A DNA stretch of 64,000 nt from Typhlomys cinereus (taxonomy: Eukaryota; Chordata; Mammalia; Rodentia; Platacanthomyidae). The notes under the pieces are model-generated. The model did no database searches, was not told the origin of the DNA, and saw only the letters and a program-made list of their open reading frames with translations. Shown here in pieces: positions 1 to 11,679 of this stretch (position 1 is its first letter; every line of letters starts with the position of its first letter). A program made the position numbers and the translations under genes. The stretch spans positions 2,145,501-2,209,500 of the forward strand of contig JALPQD010000233.1 in assembly GCA_023101885.1 (NCBI GenBank). The letters are read 5' to 3'.

Positions 1-529
1 TTTACACTGTAGAATTTTAAATGAGAAGAATTTGTGCACAGCTGTCTTTTCATTTTTGTTTTGCAGATCATGTAGGGGTATATTTAATCAGTTGTTGAAG
101 TTTTTAATGACTTTCCTTTAGGAGTAGAATTCTATAACCAACTAAATAATGATTGCAGAGAAATACCTATTCCTAAAGGAATTTTCCCAACATGAAAACA
201 GCAGTATCTATAGGAAGCCCTTGTGTATACTTCATTCTCCCTTCAGTTCTGAAGGGTCACACAAGGCCCCATCTTCAATTCTCCATCCAACTTCATTTCC
301 TTGACTACAATAATCTGATGCTTCCCACAAAACAGGTTCCGTCAGGACAAGTATTTCCAAACCACTATTTAGTCAGAATTATGCCAGGTTTTCTGAAATT
401 TTCAGGAAACATTTTACTAAGAGCATTTTCAGACATGTAAAAGAAACAAGGTTGTATTAACACACCCCACCTATCTATCACAAGTGAATGAACTCTTACA
501 TTGTCCTAGTTGGTTTATTTTGAATACAA
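1..529. other. no recognisable feature
   Basis: AT-rich sequence. One open frame of 82 codons (192-440, plus) has no recognisable motif and I treat it as chance. No repeat family could be named here. Confidence 0.5.
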
Positions 530-1640
530 CTTCAGATTTGCTGGAAAATGGATGAAGCTGGAAGAAATTATTTTGAGCAAATTACCCAAGACACAGAAAG
601 ACAGATGGCGTATGTACTTCCTTATAAATGGATTCCAGCATTAATCCTTCAGATTGATGCTATCAAACAGAAAGTTTTCCGACACCCACAAACTGCTAAG
701 GAGCATAAGTCAGGAGAAACGGCTTATGGAAGAAGACTCCAGAAGGGTGGAGACAAAGAAACACACAGATGAAAAAAACGAAAAGTTTTAAAGAGGAAGG
801 AAAAACAGAGATTAAGGCACAATGAGGAATGTGGTTAGCATTTAGGTTATCAATTACCTGGCTTCTAACAACCCCCCCCCCAACTTTAATGCCAGGGAAC
901 ACATGCCCAGTACTGTAAACCTGACTAAATAAAAATGGAAAGGGAGAAAATAGACACTATATGGGATCAGATATCTTAACCATAAATATCTTATAGTAAG
1001 CCACCGTCTAAACAATTCCAAAACAAGACTCAGTTTATTATAATGGAAGATTAGTGAAGTAAAAAAAAAAACCACAACTAACCAGAGTACAGAGTATCAG
1101 TGATCCTAAAATGCTAAACCTGAATCAGGCCTTCCAGAGCTTTTTCAATCCTAAGGCTCAGGGAACCCTGTAGAAGAGGATGTGGTAACATTTTAAGATC
1201 CTAAATTTGGGGAAGTCTACTGTTAGTCAGGCAAGACAGACTGCTGTATCCAGGTGCTCACTGCAATGAGATCAACTCATACTGATCTACACAATAGCCA
1301 ATATCAATACTCCTTCATGGGGTAGCCAGGGGTAAAATATCTGTATTCAGTGGAAACCACAGGGGCAGATGACAGACAGGTAAAGGGGAGCATCCCCACT
1401 TGTGGTTTTACCCACTTAAGAGCCACTTATACTGCCATTGAGGCCTGGTCTCCTACTGGTACAGACATCCCAAAGATAGCCCTATGGTCCACACAGGCAG
1501 AGAGGTACAAGGATGGGAGAGATGATAGGTGAAGGAAGGGGGTATGGGAGGGAGGGAGCACTGACAACCACTCATTTTGTTTGTGTAGAAAGAAAATTCT
1601 TAATAGAAAACTTTATATATAAATAGATGATTTACTTTAT
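530..1640 (+). mobile_element. old L1 fragment: end of ORF2 plus 3'UTR
   Basis: The stretch near 540-600 resembles the usual L1 ORF2 C-terminus nucleotide pattern (aaaatggatgaagctgga, followed by a cacagaaagacagatgg-type motif). From about 780 it continues as a non-coding L1 3'UTR with a C9 tract near 872-880. The fragment ends in a purine-rich 'gggagggagggagc' tract (about 1545-1560) and an A/T-rich tail, the standard order for rodent L1. Many stops, so it is old and dead. The 5' boundary is uncertain by tens of bases. Confidence 0.6.
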
Positions 1641-1699
1641 TAAGCTTTATTTATAACAAAAATATATCATATAAACATGGTTAGATAAAACATACTTAA

Positions 1700-1900
1700 A
1701 GGGATGGAGAGATAGCTTAGGGACTGTGTCTCTGCCTCATAAGCAGAAGGTCCTGAGTTCAGATCCTGGATCCCAAGTAAAAACCACAGGCAGACATGAG
1801 TGATTTCTAAAGTCACCCTTGGTCCTCCATAGGCACACATAGTAGCCTCTGAAACACAGACACATACATAGAGACACACAGAGACACATAAGCAAAAAAG
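1700..1900 (+). mobile_element. old tRNA-derived SINE
   Basis: Begins 'gggatggagagatagcttag' and continues with 'aaggtcctgagttcagatcc', a degenerate tRNA-like head with A- and B-box-like blocks. A body with 'cccttggtcctccata' and a CA-rich then A-rich tail follow. It is the older, diverged form of the SINE at 42673 and 52621. No clear target duplication. Confidence 0.7.
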
Positions 1901-2044
1901 TTAATTAATTAAAAAAATTTCAATACATTTTCATATTTAAAATATGTTAATGCATTAACATGATTGAGTTGCAAATTTTTGTGAGTATACCACAATATGT
2001 TAAGAAATTGGTACAAAAGTATATCCAAACACCTCTGTATATCA

Positions 2045-2600
2045 GAACAGATCTACCTAATTCTTTTTATAATATATACTTTATTTTTTAATGTTTCATA
2101 CATACATATGGTGAATTTATGATCATTTCACCCCCTAATCCTTTATCCTATCCCCTTTCTTTTGCCCTTAAAATCTTCATCTCCTCTGACTGACTCCCTC
2201 CTGTTTTTGAGTCTTTTCACTTGAGTGGCCCACTGCGTTTCATCTACTTTATCTTTGAGGACATAGGCCTCAAAATATGTACGATAGACTAGTGGATACA
2301 CCATCAAGAAAGCATCTTCCTTTTATTCCCTATCAGTATTAGTCCTCATCAGTCTCTCAGGGAGGTATGGAACATTTTGGACTGTTGCTCTTCCATAGTG
2401 AGATATTGATAGGTTAGTTTCTGTGCAGTTCTCATGAATGTATGTACATCTACCTTGAAATCGTATACACCACAAGCCTGTCACAAGATAATGTCTGATC
2501 CACCACTGTCTCACCCCAGGTTCTCACAATCTTACCACCCCATCTTCCAAGATCTTTTTTGTGCTTTTGTGTGGGGATGTGGGTCGCTTAGATGATTTGT
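2045..2600 (-). mobile_element. old L1 3'UTR, antisense
   Basis: Read on the plus strand it starts with a T-rich stretch followed by a pyrimidine-rich block (2130-2220). It then has 'tcttaccaccccatcttcc' near 2530, matching the reversed G-rich tract and 3'UTR body of the younger L1 copies at 16-33 kb. 5'-truncated; no target duplication identified. Confidence 0.5.
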
Positions 2601-2844
2601 TTAGGGCCAATCAATCTGCAGTTACTTATTTTCTGTTTTGACCAGTTGTGCTTTGTAATTCTTAAGTTTTGCTCTGTAAGATTCCCTCCCTCTTTCTGAT
2701 TTTTCCCTTGCAACCCACATGATTCCAAGCTTAAAAAAGCAGCCTGTTGCTTTTGCAATGAAGATTTTCTGATTGCCTCCTTAGGTTGTTATTCAACATT
2801 CTCCACTGTATATCTTGTATAATTGGGGTTGAAAAATAAAAATA

Positions 2845-3030
2845 AAGCAGTGACATATAGTTCAGTAAATAAAATACTTGTTGCAAGCCTGACAACCTAA
2901 GTTCAAAGTTCATAACCTACATAAATATGGAGGGAAAAAATCAATTTCACTACATTTCACTCTGTTATGCACATGAATCCTGTTCCATGAATACATCTAC
3001 ACACAATATAATATTAATATTACATATTAA
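2845..3030 (+). mobile_element. old B3/B2-like SINE
   Basis: The pattern 'agttcagtaaataaaatact', then 'caagcctgacaacctaagtt', is a decayed tRNA-derived rodent B2/B3 head (usual form: cagcaggtaaagtgcttgct, then caagcctgatgacctgagtt). The tail is poorly defined. Confidence 0.45.
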
Positions 3031-3273
3031 CGCAATAGCAATTACAGTAATTTTAAAAGACAGAACATGGGTAAAAATACAATTTGAGGTCTAATTTGCA
3101 GCAATATTTCAGGAGTGATATTGTCCTAGTAGAATTTCAATTGAAAGGATATAATATACAGTTATCTTTATTATGGCCATTGCCCAAATTTTTATTTTTA
3201 TCAGATATTGAAAATTTGATTTTTTTTTCTAGTTTTTAAAAATACTTTATTGGAAAAAATCTTCTTTGGGCTA

Positions 3274-3292
3274 CTTTAGATACTAGAAGAAA

Positions 3293-3329
<37 letters not shown>

Positions 3330-3356
3330 ATTCTTTAGATACTAGAAGAAATTAAA
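3274..3356. repeat. (AAAT)n flanked by an exact 24-bp direct repeat
   Basis: Positions 3274-3297 and 3333-3356 carry the same 24 bases (start CTTTAGATACTAG, end GAAATTAAA) without a mismatch. The DNA between them is essentially only an (AAAT)n tract. It looks like a target-site duplication around a bare A-rich tail, or a tandem duplication whose junction expanded into a microsatellite. Confidence 0.85.
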
Positions 3357-3384
3357 AAATAAGGGTAATATATTTACTTTTTGC

Positions 3385-3480
3385 TTCTTTCCTTCCTTGT
3401 ATTTTCCTTTCCTTTCTTTTCCTCTCCCTTTCCCTTTCCTTTTCCTTTTTTTTTTTCCTTTTTCTTTTCCTTTTTTATTC
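3385..3480. repeat. pyrimidine-rich (TTTCC)n-like tract
   Basis: Imperfect repeats of tttcc, cccttt and cttttcc directly before an antisense B1. They probably grew from the reversed A-rich tail of that SINE. Confidence 0.7.
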
Positions 3481-3600
3481 CTTCCCTCTTTGCTGAAGAT
3501 CTCACTTAGCCAAGCTGGTCTTGAACTTACAAGCCTAGGTGATATTCTTACTGCAGCCTCTCAAATTCTGAGTTACAGACACACAACATAACCCACTCTA
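3481..3600 (-). mobile_element. B1-like SINE, antisense
   Basis: 'gccaagctggtcttgaactt' and 'cagcctctcaaattctgagt' match the antisense of the 7SL-derived B1 family (usual form: gcccaggctggccttgaact). Diverged, with its reversed poly-A represented by the pyrimidine tract to the left. Confidence 0.7.
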
Positions 3601-4286
3601 TTGATGCAATGGAAAGGGATGGGGGTGATGTTAGGAATTAAGATATGAAATATTATAATTTCATTGTATTCATTTAAAAAATGAAACTTTAAAAGAATAG
3701 AAATTGAATAAATAAGAGAACAAACCAGACTGACTGTCCTTGTTAAACCAGGGCAGTTAGTCACTCAGGCAAAGTTGACCAGTCAATAAGGACTTAAGAT
3801 CTAATTGTTGTTCTGCTTTTTAAAATAACAGCATTGCTGATACATTTACTCAAGCTTAGTTGGTATATTTGATACTCATGACATGTATTCTAATAGAGGA
3901 CATTTTCACAGAATTGTTGGACATCTTCATTGCAGATTTCTTTTTTGTTTTCTTTCTTATTTTTTTCAATTTACCAAGTTGAGTTTATTTATGACTAACT
4001 TTTATTAACTATATATGATATCAGGAATCAGGAACAAGTAAATTTTTTAATAATGAGTCATTGGTCTTATTTTACTACCTACTCTCCCCCACAACTTGTA
4101 ATCAACATTCAGGTCAGTACCTTCAGTTATCTTATTTAACAAAGATCATGTAGTCCTTCAGGGTGTGGCTTATTTCTTTCAAGAAAATGTCTTCTAAATT
4201 GCATACATTTTCCTATGAAAGATAATATCTATTTTTTCATTTTGTAGATAGCTTTCAAATACATGGATCTCTTTATGATCTTTTTT
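3601..4286. other. mostly unique AT-rich sequence; possible L1 3' tail
   Basis: 3610-3715 resembles an old plus-strand L1 3' end (a 'gggatgggggtgatg' block, then a 'tttcattgtattcattt' type tail). Beyond that I see no recognisable element. Confidence 0.35.
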
Positions 4287-4298
4287 AAAACTTTAATC

Positions 4299-4333
<35 letters not shown>

Positions 4334-4595
4334 TGTGTGTATGTGTGTGTGTATCAGAGGGTAATGTGTGTCTCAGTGGAGGGCTAAGGGTGACTTAGGG
4401 AATCATCCTGGATTGCTTCTACCTCCTTTTTGCTTCACTCTGGGATTTCCCAGGCTTGTACACCAAGGACAAAGTGAAGGTTAATGTCGTTTTTTCCTGG
4501 AATTTTTGCATGGGACCTGGAATCCAGACTCAGACCTTCTACGTGAGAGGCAGAGTGTTAACCCCTGAGCCACTTCTCCAGCTAATTTTCCTACA
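4287..4595 (-). mobile_element. older tRNA-derived SINE, antisense, with (GT)n
   Basis: A (GT)n microsatellite at 4299-4353 is the reversed CA tail. It is followed by 'agggaatcatcctggattgc', 'catgggacctggaatccaga', and finally 'taacccctgagccacttctc', which is the reverse of the ggagaggtggctcaggggtt-type head of the family seen at 42673. The order is a complete antisense SINE. Confidence 0.75.
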
Positions 4596-5040
4596 TTTAT
4601 ATCATTATACTTTGTTCTTCCTTGTTCTATATCATGATTTCTTTCCAATTCTTGCTTGACCCCTTCCTTTTCTGCTTTCATGATATATATAGTAAAACTA
4701 GGAAATTTTTTTGTTTTAATTTATTCAATAATTTATCTTTCTGACTTTTAGCCATTTATTTTATTCATTCCAATACAGCTCAATATTTTGTTATTTATTT
4801 TATAACTCAAAATATTCCAATTTTGAGCATTTGGAATTTTCCTAAATGTTCTTCTGTGCCCCTTGACATATATTCCTTATATTGTTTTTGGTGATTGTTT
4901 ACTAGATTTCTTACATTATAAGTACTCCAGGTTTTTTTATATGCTCTGATTCAACTCTACATGTAGTCTCATTATAATTCTTCTGTTCTTGTCTATTTTT
5001 TTCCATACATAATAGTTTCCAGACCATTCACTTTCCTGTA
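4596..5040. other. AT-rich, possibly decayed L1 3'UTR
   Basis: T-rich on the plus strand. It lies where the 3'UTR of the antisense L1 to its right would be, but I cannot match it to a known 3'UTR. Confidence 0.3.
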
Positions 5041-5814
5041 GATTTCATATTTCTTTATAATGAGTTCTATTGTCTATAGATACCACATTTTCATTATCTA
5101 TTCAGATTTTGATTGGCATATAAGCTGATATGTTTTAATCACTATTGAGAATACTCCAGAATAAAAGATGAATAATTATCTCTCTGAAGGATAAACAGAC
5201 TTAGACACATGCTCTAGAGTATCATAGCTTGAACTTCTAATAGTTATATGTCAGTTTTTTGATGATATCTAAACTGATTTTCATAGTGACTCTGTCAGTT
5301 TATGATCTCACTAATAATGAATAAGAGACCTTCTCTCCTTCAATCTCTACCAGCATGAATTGACTTTTCTTGTTGACAGTCATTCTGAGCGAAGTAAGAA
5401 AGAATTTCAAAGCCTTTATCTTCTATTCCCTGATGGATAAGGATGTTGAACATTTTTGTTAAAATATTTATTGGCCTGTTTCTGTTTCTTCTTTTCACAA
5501 CCATCTGTTCAGTTTATTAGTCTATTTGCTATTAGCAGATTTTGTTTGGGATTTCTTTTATTTATTTATTTTTCAATACTCTCTAAGCTGTAGATATTTA
5601 GCTAATGATCACTCTATTCCTGTCAAAATTTTTTTCACATATGTACACTATTAGTTTACTCTGTAGATTTGCTGTACAATGTCTTGCATTTCACTCAATC
5701 TCGTTTGTCTGCTCTTGAGGCTTCTGTGTTATTGGAGCCCATTCAGAAATTTATTGCTTGTCTTGAAGCATCTCCACAGGAAGTTTCAAGTTTTCAAGTT
5801 TTTTTTGTTTATTT

Positions 5815-5819
5815 ATTTC

Positions 5820-5874
<55 letters not shown>

Positions 5875-6020
5875 CATGCATGTCATGACACAGATGGAAG
5901 TCAGAGGAAAACTTTTGGATGTCATTCTCTCCTTTGATGTGGGCTTCTAGGGCTCAAACTTAAGTCTCTAGCTTTACTTGTAGAAGACTTACCACTTGCC
6001 AGTCCCAGTGTTTCAAGCTT
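5815..6020 (-). mobile_element. B3/B4-like SINE with (GA)n, antisense
   Basis: A pure (GA)n run at 5823-5872 is followed by 'agatggaagtcagaggaaaa', 'gatgtgggcttctagggctc' and 'gacttaccacttgccagtcc'. This is the antisense order of the rodent B3/B4 group. Inserted into the fossil L1. Confidence 0.65.
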
Positions 6021-7140
6021 AAAATTAATGTCATCAATTAATGTTGAACTAATTTAGTTTAGGGGTGAAATATGTACACATTTTCATTTTTTCCTGTAGG
6101 TAGATATCCAATTTTGTCAGAAAAAATGTTTAATGGGTTGTCTATCTTATCAATATATATTTGTTTATTTTTTCCATGGTTACCTTGTGGGAAACAATGT
6201 TTCTTACCTTGTCAGCCTGTTTTCTGGTTCATACAATCTTTTTGTATCTTCTTCTGCAAAGGACCCTGAGTCTTTAGGGGAAATGGGACACAGTTAATGC
6301 TTTTTACAACTTGGGCAAATCTTAAGTAACTATCATTCTGAAAGTTTACATCTGAATCTTTTCTGTTCTATTGATTTACATGCTCTACTTTATGCCAGAA
6401 GTAGAAAGTCTTTGTCACTATGGCTCTGTAGTATAATTTGTGGTCAAATATATCTCCAGCAGTGTTATATCTCTGTCTGAGGAAATTTGTGTTTTTCATA
6501 CAAATTTGGGAACAGTTTTATTTCTACTTTTTAAAAAATTGTCATAATTTTATGTGTAACTGATTCATAAATTAATATTGGCAATATAACCATATTAAGA
6601 ATTTAATTTTGTCAATCTAGGGGCATAGAAAGAATTTCCATTGCCTAATGATTTATTTAATTTCTTTATTTAGGGTGTAATTTTCAAACTCTCATAGCAT
6701 AGGTCTTTCAGTTCCATGATTTGGTTTATTTCTTGATACTGTACTTATTTCTTGAAACTATTGTGAGTGGAATCTTGCTCACTGTGTTTTTTTCCAAATA
6801 AAATTCATTATGAGTATATAGAAAAACTATTCATTTGTGTTTAGGGACTTTGTATCCTTCCAATTTTACTGAAAGATATCAGATCTAAAAGTTTTCCAGC
6901 AAGAATCCATTGGGATTATTTGCTTTAGCATCATGTCTGTAAGTGGAGATGATTTGAATTTTTACTTTACTATCTGTATCAATTTATATCTTCTCTCTTC
7001 TTATGGCTCTAAGACTTTAAGCACTGCATTTTAAAAAGGAGAGTTGATGTTATTGTCCCATCCCAGATTTTAAAGAGAATCTTCTTAGTTTATTGCAAAT
7101 GGGTATATATTGGTAATTTTGATTTGTAATTTCTCTAGTA

Positions 7141-7345
7141 CTTTTAAAAAGTTTTTTAAATTATTTTTTACTTTTCTAGTTTCACAAGCATATTGAATAT
7201 TCATCCCTGATTCCCTCCATGCCCCCTCTCTCATATCTCCCTTCCTTCCCTTCATCAATCCGTCCCATTCTCTCCCACCCTCTTGCCTGTCTGGTTCTAT
7301 GGACTTTGGGGTTCCCTCTGGCTTGTCTACTCTTTAGGATTTTTA
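7141..7345 (-). mobile_element. L1 3' end, antisense, 5'-truncated
   Basis: T-rich start, then pyrimidine-rich 'ctccatgccccctctctc' and 'tctcccttccttcccttc'. This is the mirror of the G-rich tract and A tail found at the 3' end of the L1 copies elsewhere in the window. It splits the older antisense ORF2, which resumes at about 7352. Confidence 0.45.
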
Positions 7346-7848
7346 TAATAAAAGCATATTGAACTTTGTCAGGTACCTTTTATGCATTTATTGAAATGAT
7401 CATGTGTCTTCCATTCTTAAATCTACTGTACTTTTAATATATGTATATATTGAACTACCTTTGTATCTCCAGGATGAAGACAGTTTGATCATGGGTTATA
7501 ATTGTTTGAATATGTTCTTAAGCTTTGCTTCCAATTTTTTTCTGAGAATTTCTATATGTTTATTAGGAAAACTGATTTGTAGTTACCCATTTTCTGTATG
7601 TCTTTATATAGTATGAGAGTAAAAAGGGTTTCAAAGAATGAGTTTGATAACATATGTTCCCATTATATTTTGTAAAATAATTTGAAAAGTATTGTTGCTA
7701 GATCATTATCATCCTTAAACATTTTGTAAAATACAGTAGTGAATCTCTTTGATATTGAGTTTTTCTTCATGTTGAAATTTAATCATTGATTCAACTTGAT
7801 AGTAGATCTGCTTAAATTCCTATACTTCTGGATCTAATATTGGTAGGC

Positions 7849-7988
7849 TGTGATGATTATAGATCCACCATGAAATGAAAATGAACCTCTCAAAATATAT
7901 GTGAAAGATTTTCTAGATTAGGGTTATTGAAGAGGGAAGACTAGCTCTAACTGTGAACAGCCTTCAAGAGATAAGTTCTTGGGATGGG

Positions 7989-8063
<75 letters not shown>

Positions 8064-8355
8064 AGAAAGAGAAGAGAAAGAAAAGGAGGAAGAAGGATGA
8101 AAAGGAAAAGAGGAAAAAGAGAAAGAGGAGGGGAAAACAAAACAAGAAAAGGAGGAGGAGGAGGAGATTAGCAGCAGCCTTTTCTCTCTGCTTCCTGAAT
8201 GTAATTATATGACTATATGACTAGCTCTTTCATGCCCCTGCTTCCATAATCTTAATGCTTCCATAAGCATAATGCTTCCATAAACTTTAAGCCAAAATAA
8301 ACACTCTTTTCTTTTAATTTCTTTTTTCAAACATTTTGTCTATGATCAAGCTGCT
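7849..8355 (+). mobile_element. LTR-like element with (GA)n and 17-bp repeats
   Basis: Separates two parts of the fossil L1. Contains a long (GA)n/purine tract (7990-8170), three copies of 'tgcttccataa' spaced 17 bp apart (8239, 8256, 8273) and 'aagccaaaataaacactctt', an AATAAA-containing block typical of the 3' part of rodent MaLR/ERVL-like LTRs. Boundaries are tentative and no target duplication was confirmed. Confidence 0.45.
7990..8170 (+). repeat. (GA)n microsatellite and purine tract
   Basis: About 60 bp of pure GA followed by more than 100 bp of almost uninterrupted purines (gaa, aggagg). Open frames across it are low-complexity artefacts. Confidence 0.95.
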
Positions 8356-8733
8356 AAGATACAGATTATGCAAACTTCTAAAGTTAATTTTATTGATGTC
8401 TTCTTTATGTTTTCCATTTTTTTGGAATAAAAGTTTTCCAAGTTATTCCTAACAATATGTTGGATTGGAATTTGCAGAATGACTCCTTTTCCTCTCTAAT
8501 GCTATTAATTAATTTTTTTCTTTTTTATTAGTTTGACATGGTTTTATCAATTCTGCTAAACTTTTTGAAAAGTCTACTCTTGCCTAATTGATGTCTGCAT
8601 ATCTTTCTTGTAGCATTGAATCCACTAATTTCTACTCTGTTCGTCACAATTTCTTGTCATTTACTGTTCATGACTGTTTTTCTTGTATTTACAAAGCACT
8701 GACTACCTCATTATATTATTTATTTAAGAATTG

Positions 8734-8756
8734 ACACACACACACATATATATATA
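8734..8756. repeat. short (CA)n(TA)n tract
   Basis: Alternating acacac then atatat. Confidence 0.9.
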
Positions 8757-8943
8757 ATAAAATTTTTCTGTCTGGCTTTTTTGAATATTATGTGAACAAT
8801 TACATAGACAATTCCATGTGTCACTGAAAAGAATAAGTTTTTTGTAATAGTTTGTAAATTCTTACTGTATCCAGGTGATCTATGGTGTATTTTAATGTTG
8901 AAGACTATTTGCAGTGTTTTAGTGTGACGATATACTTAGCAGG

Positions 8944-9362
8944 TGTTGTAGTTAGCCTATACGATTTCTGATAATTTCACCATCAAATGGCTTAAGGGAA
9001 CAAGGAATTTATTTTATCATATGATTGTCTGCTTACAGTTCTCAGTCCAGCTTAACAGTAGAGCTCACACCAGAGCCAGGGGGCTGGCCATATCATCTTT
9101 ACATAATGGCTGAAAGAGGGATGATCCTTAATTGCCTGACCAGCATGTCAGGCCAATTGTACAAAGGATGCCAACTTTCACAATCAATTTTCTGTATTTT
9201 ATTCCAGGGCCTAGTCCCACTCACCATGGGCTTGGTCTTTCCTATCAGCTAGATAATCTCCTGAAGGTTTTCTCTGTGCTTAATTCAACCACTAACTCCT
9301 ACAAATATGTCCAAAGCTCAGACCCTCAACTGACAGGTTAACACCTGTGCCTAACTATGACA
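8944..9362 (-). mobile_element. ERVL-type LTR, antisense (about 419 bp)
   Basis: Read on the minus strand it starts TGTCATAGTTAGGCACAGGTG and ends GGCTAACTACAACA, i.e. TG...CA ends. It shares its body with the LTR at 46947-47376: 'aatggctgaaagagggatga', 'aaaggatgccaactttc' and a reversed 'cttgttcccttaag'. Flanking 5-mers (gcagg, tcaga) are only partly alike, so the target duplication has decayed or the edge is off by a base or two. Confidence 0.75.
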
Positions 9363-9435
9363 TCAGAAGAGTAGTTCATTAAAATTTCTGAATATCATTG
9401 TCTCAGGAATTTGGGAACATTTTATGTCCTTGGAG

Positions 9436-9537
9436 ATATAAGATTGGATTCCCTAAGACTAAGTACACAAAAAGCTACAATTGTTAATATAAGATAGGAT
9501 TCCCCAAGATTAATATATAAAAAACTACAATTGTTGA
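9436..9537. repeat. 51-bp tandem duplication
   Basis: Two adjacent units of about 51 bp (9436-9486 and 9487-9537) share 'ataagat.ggattcccc/taaga' and 'ctacaattgtt' with scattered mismatches. The duplication is local and old. Confidence 0.8.
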
Positions 9538-9639
9538 ATCTTCATGACAAATTTTCCTTTAGTAATATGTAAATTTCGTATGTCTTCTGAGTTCTTTTAG
9601 TTCGACTTCAATTTATCTTATAATAAAATTGTTTCTCTG

Positions 9640-10600
9640 TCAGTAGAGTAAAAAGGCATCCCAAAGAATAGGGGAATGTAGTAAATACCTATGTATCTGT
9701 GAAAGGATTAATCTACAGATTACATGGAACACTCAAATAATTAAATATCAAGAAAGCAAACAACCCAATTAAAAATGTACTTTGGAAAGAGACTTTTTGC
9801 AAGAAGAAATTCAAATATTAATGAACTATCTTAAAAAGTCTTTAGTCATCATGTTCCCCAAGGAGTTGCAAATTAAAATTAATCTGTGATGTCATTTACC
9901 TGAGTCATAATGGCTGATATCCAAAACAAAAGTAACAACAAATGCTGAGGAGGATTGTAGAAAAGAGAACTATTATTCATTGTTGGTGGAGTTCAAAATG
10001 GAACATTCACTTTGGAAATCAGTATAGAGTTTCTTCAGATAGCTAAAAATGGAGCTACCATATTGCTCAGCTATACCATTTCAGTAATATTCCTAACAGT
10101 CTCTGTATCTTATAGAGATACTTGTGTATCCTTTTCATTGCAACACTATTCACAATATCAAATAAATGGAATCAGTCTACATTTCCACAAGGTAGGAATG
10201 AGGAATGAAAATATGGTACATAGACATAATGAAATCAATTCTCAAAAATAAAGTCATACAATTTTCTGGTGAATTGGAACTAGAAATTATTATGTTAAAC
10301 AAAGAATTTTAGATAAGGAAAGAGAAACATGGCAGATGGTAGCATTGAGTTTCTGATTGATGTACTTAATATTGACTTCCTGTAACAGCAAAAAAAAAAA
10401 TGAAAGAGAACATAAAGCAGTTATATAGGGGAGAAGGGTAGGATGAAGATCTTTAAAAAGGAACAGGAACAGTAAGGTGGAAAGGGAAATAATGGATGGA
10501 AATGTTGAAAAAGAGGAGATGAAGGGATAAGATAAAGTACTGAATGAGTAATAAATATCACTAAGGTTATAAGATATGATCAAATAGAAACCTCCTATAT
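9640..10600 (+). mobile_element. ancient L1 ORF2 C-terminal part and 3'UTR
   Basis: 'aagaaagcaaacaacccaat' (about 9750), 'taatggctgatatccaaaac' (about 9908), 'tcattgttggtggagttcaa' (about 9977) and a 'gcaacactattcacaatat' block (about 10140) are collinear with the L1 ORF2 C-terminal third. A purine-rich 3'UTR-like stretch follows (10410-10530). No intact frame. Confidence 0.7.
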
Positions 10601-11670
10601 TATTTGTATATATAAAAAACTTTTTTGTTTAAAATATAGTGAGAACAAACATATATTATACAAGGGAACACAGATGAAGGAAGATAAAGCAAAACAAAAA
10701 GCACCCTATAATGTTCCAATATGAACCCATAGGCATTAAATAATATTTCAAGTACCAGGTTCATGATAACTTCTAATAAGAATAGGAAACAATGAGCTTC
10801 AAAATAATACCAAAGCACACAACTAATCACAGAGACAGAACTAAAATTAAGGTTTAGTTACTCATAATGTACATTACATGCGACCCTCAACAATTCTGCC
10901 TCTCTTTGGAGAGGTGCAAGAGATTTAAAAATCTAAAAATACATTGAGTTTTTAAAATAAGTGAGTGTTCCCAATTAGAAACTTTTATGAGCAAATGTAT
11001 GGCAGAGAATAAGAAAGGCCCTTTAATATTCTGCAAATCTCATCTGGATCATTTTTGTTTATGGTGCTTCAACTTCTAACCTCTAATTGCAATCCTAAAA
11101 TTTGAAAGTGGATTACTTTAGATCTTCTGAAAACTCTGATCTTATAAATCTACATTGGTACTTGAGTGTATTCTTAATTTCTAACAAGATCCTATGTGGT
11201 GTGCATGAATCTCACCTTAAGTAGCTAGTGCTTGGAAGACTTATTACAAGATTACAGAAAACTGTGAGTTTTCCTCATTCTTAATGATTTTTTTAAGTGT
11301 GTGCTTTTTATATATGAGAACTATTAACCTATATAATAAAGATCAAATTCTGTAAATACATGTGAAGATTTTCATAAATTGTTATTTTTCATTTTGCTGT
11401 TATATTTGAGCATCCTGTCAAAATCATACCAAGAATTTGTCAGAAACTCTACAATCACGATCTCTAATAACTATCAGTTCAGAAAGAATTGAAATATTTT
11501 GTTCTAACAAACTGCCTTTTATATACTTTCACTCATTCAGGTAACATATATTAATATTTTATTAATGTAAAAATATACAGCAGCTCCTAATTGTGAAATT
11601 ACTGAAATATTTTACTAAATACTGCATTCCTCTATTTATTTCTTTAGAATAAAATTATGAGTTAAATAAT
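10600..11670. other. unique AT-rich sequence
   Basis: No repeat, splice-like or coding pattern that I can support. Confidence 0.5.
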
Positions 11671-11679
11671 AACGACACA

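Larger units (their letters stand above)
5040..8930 (-). mobile_element. ancient L1 ORF2, antisense, heavily decayed
   Basis: Several blocks match the antisense of L1 ORF2 in collinear order from the C-terminus (left) towards the reverse transcriptase (right). They include a C-terminal block near 5060-5160, a block near 5430-5530, the 'ctatggctctgtagtataat' block near 6418, the 'agaatccattgggattattt' block near 6903, and a 'tttgtatctccaggatgaag' block near 7458. Frameshifts and stops throughout, so it is a fossil. It is interrupted by a B4/B3-like SINE (5815), a young L1 tail (about 7150) and an LTR-like element (7849). Confidence 0.7.

Noticed and set aside
7186..7363. 'aagcatattgaa' at 7186 and 7352 as a TSD
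   Set aside because: The DNA between them does not begin with an element edge, and the left copy lies within L1-tail-like sequence. A chance AT-rich match is likely.
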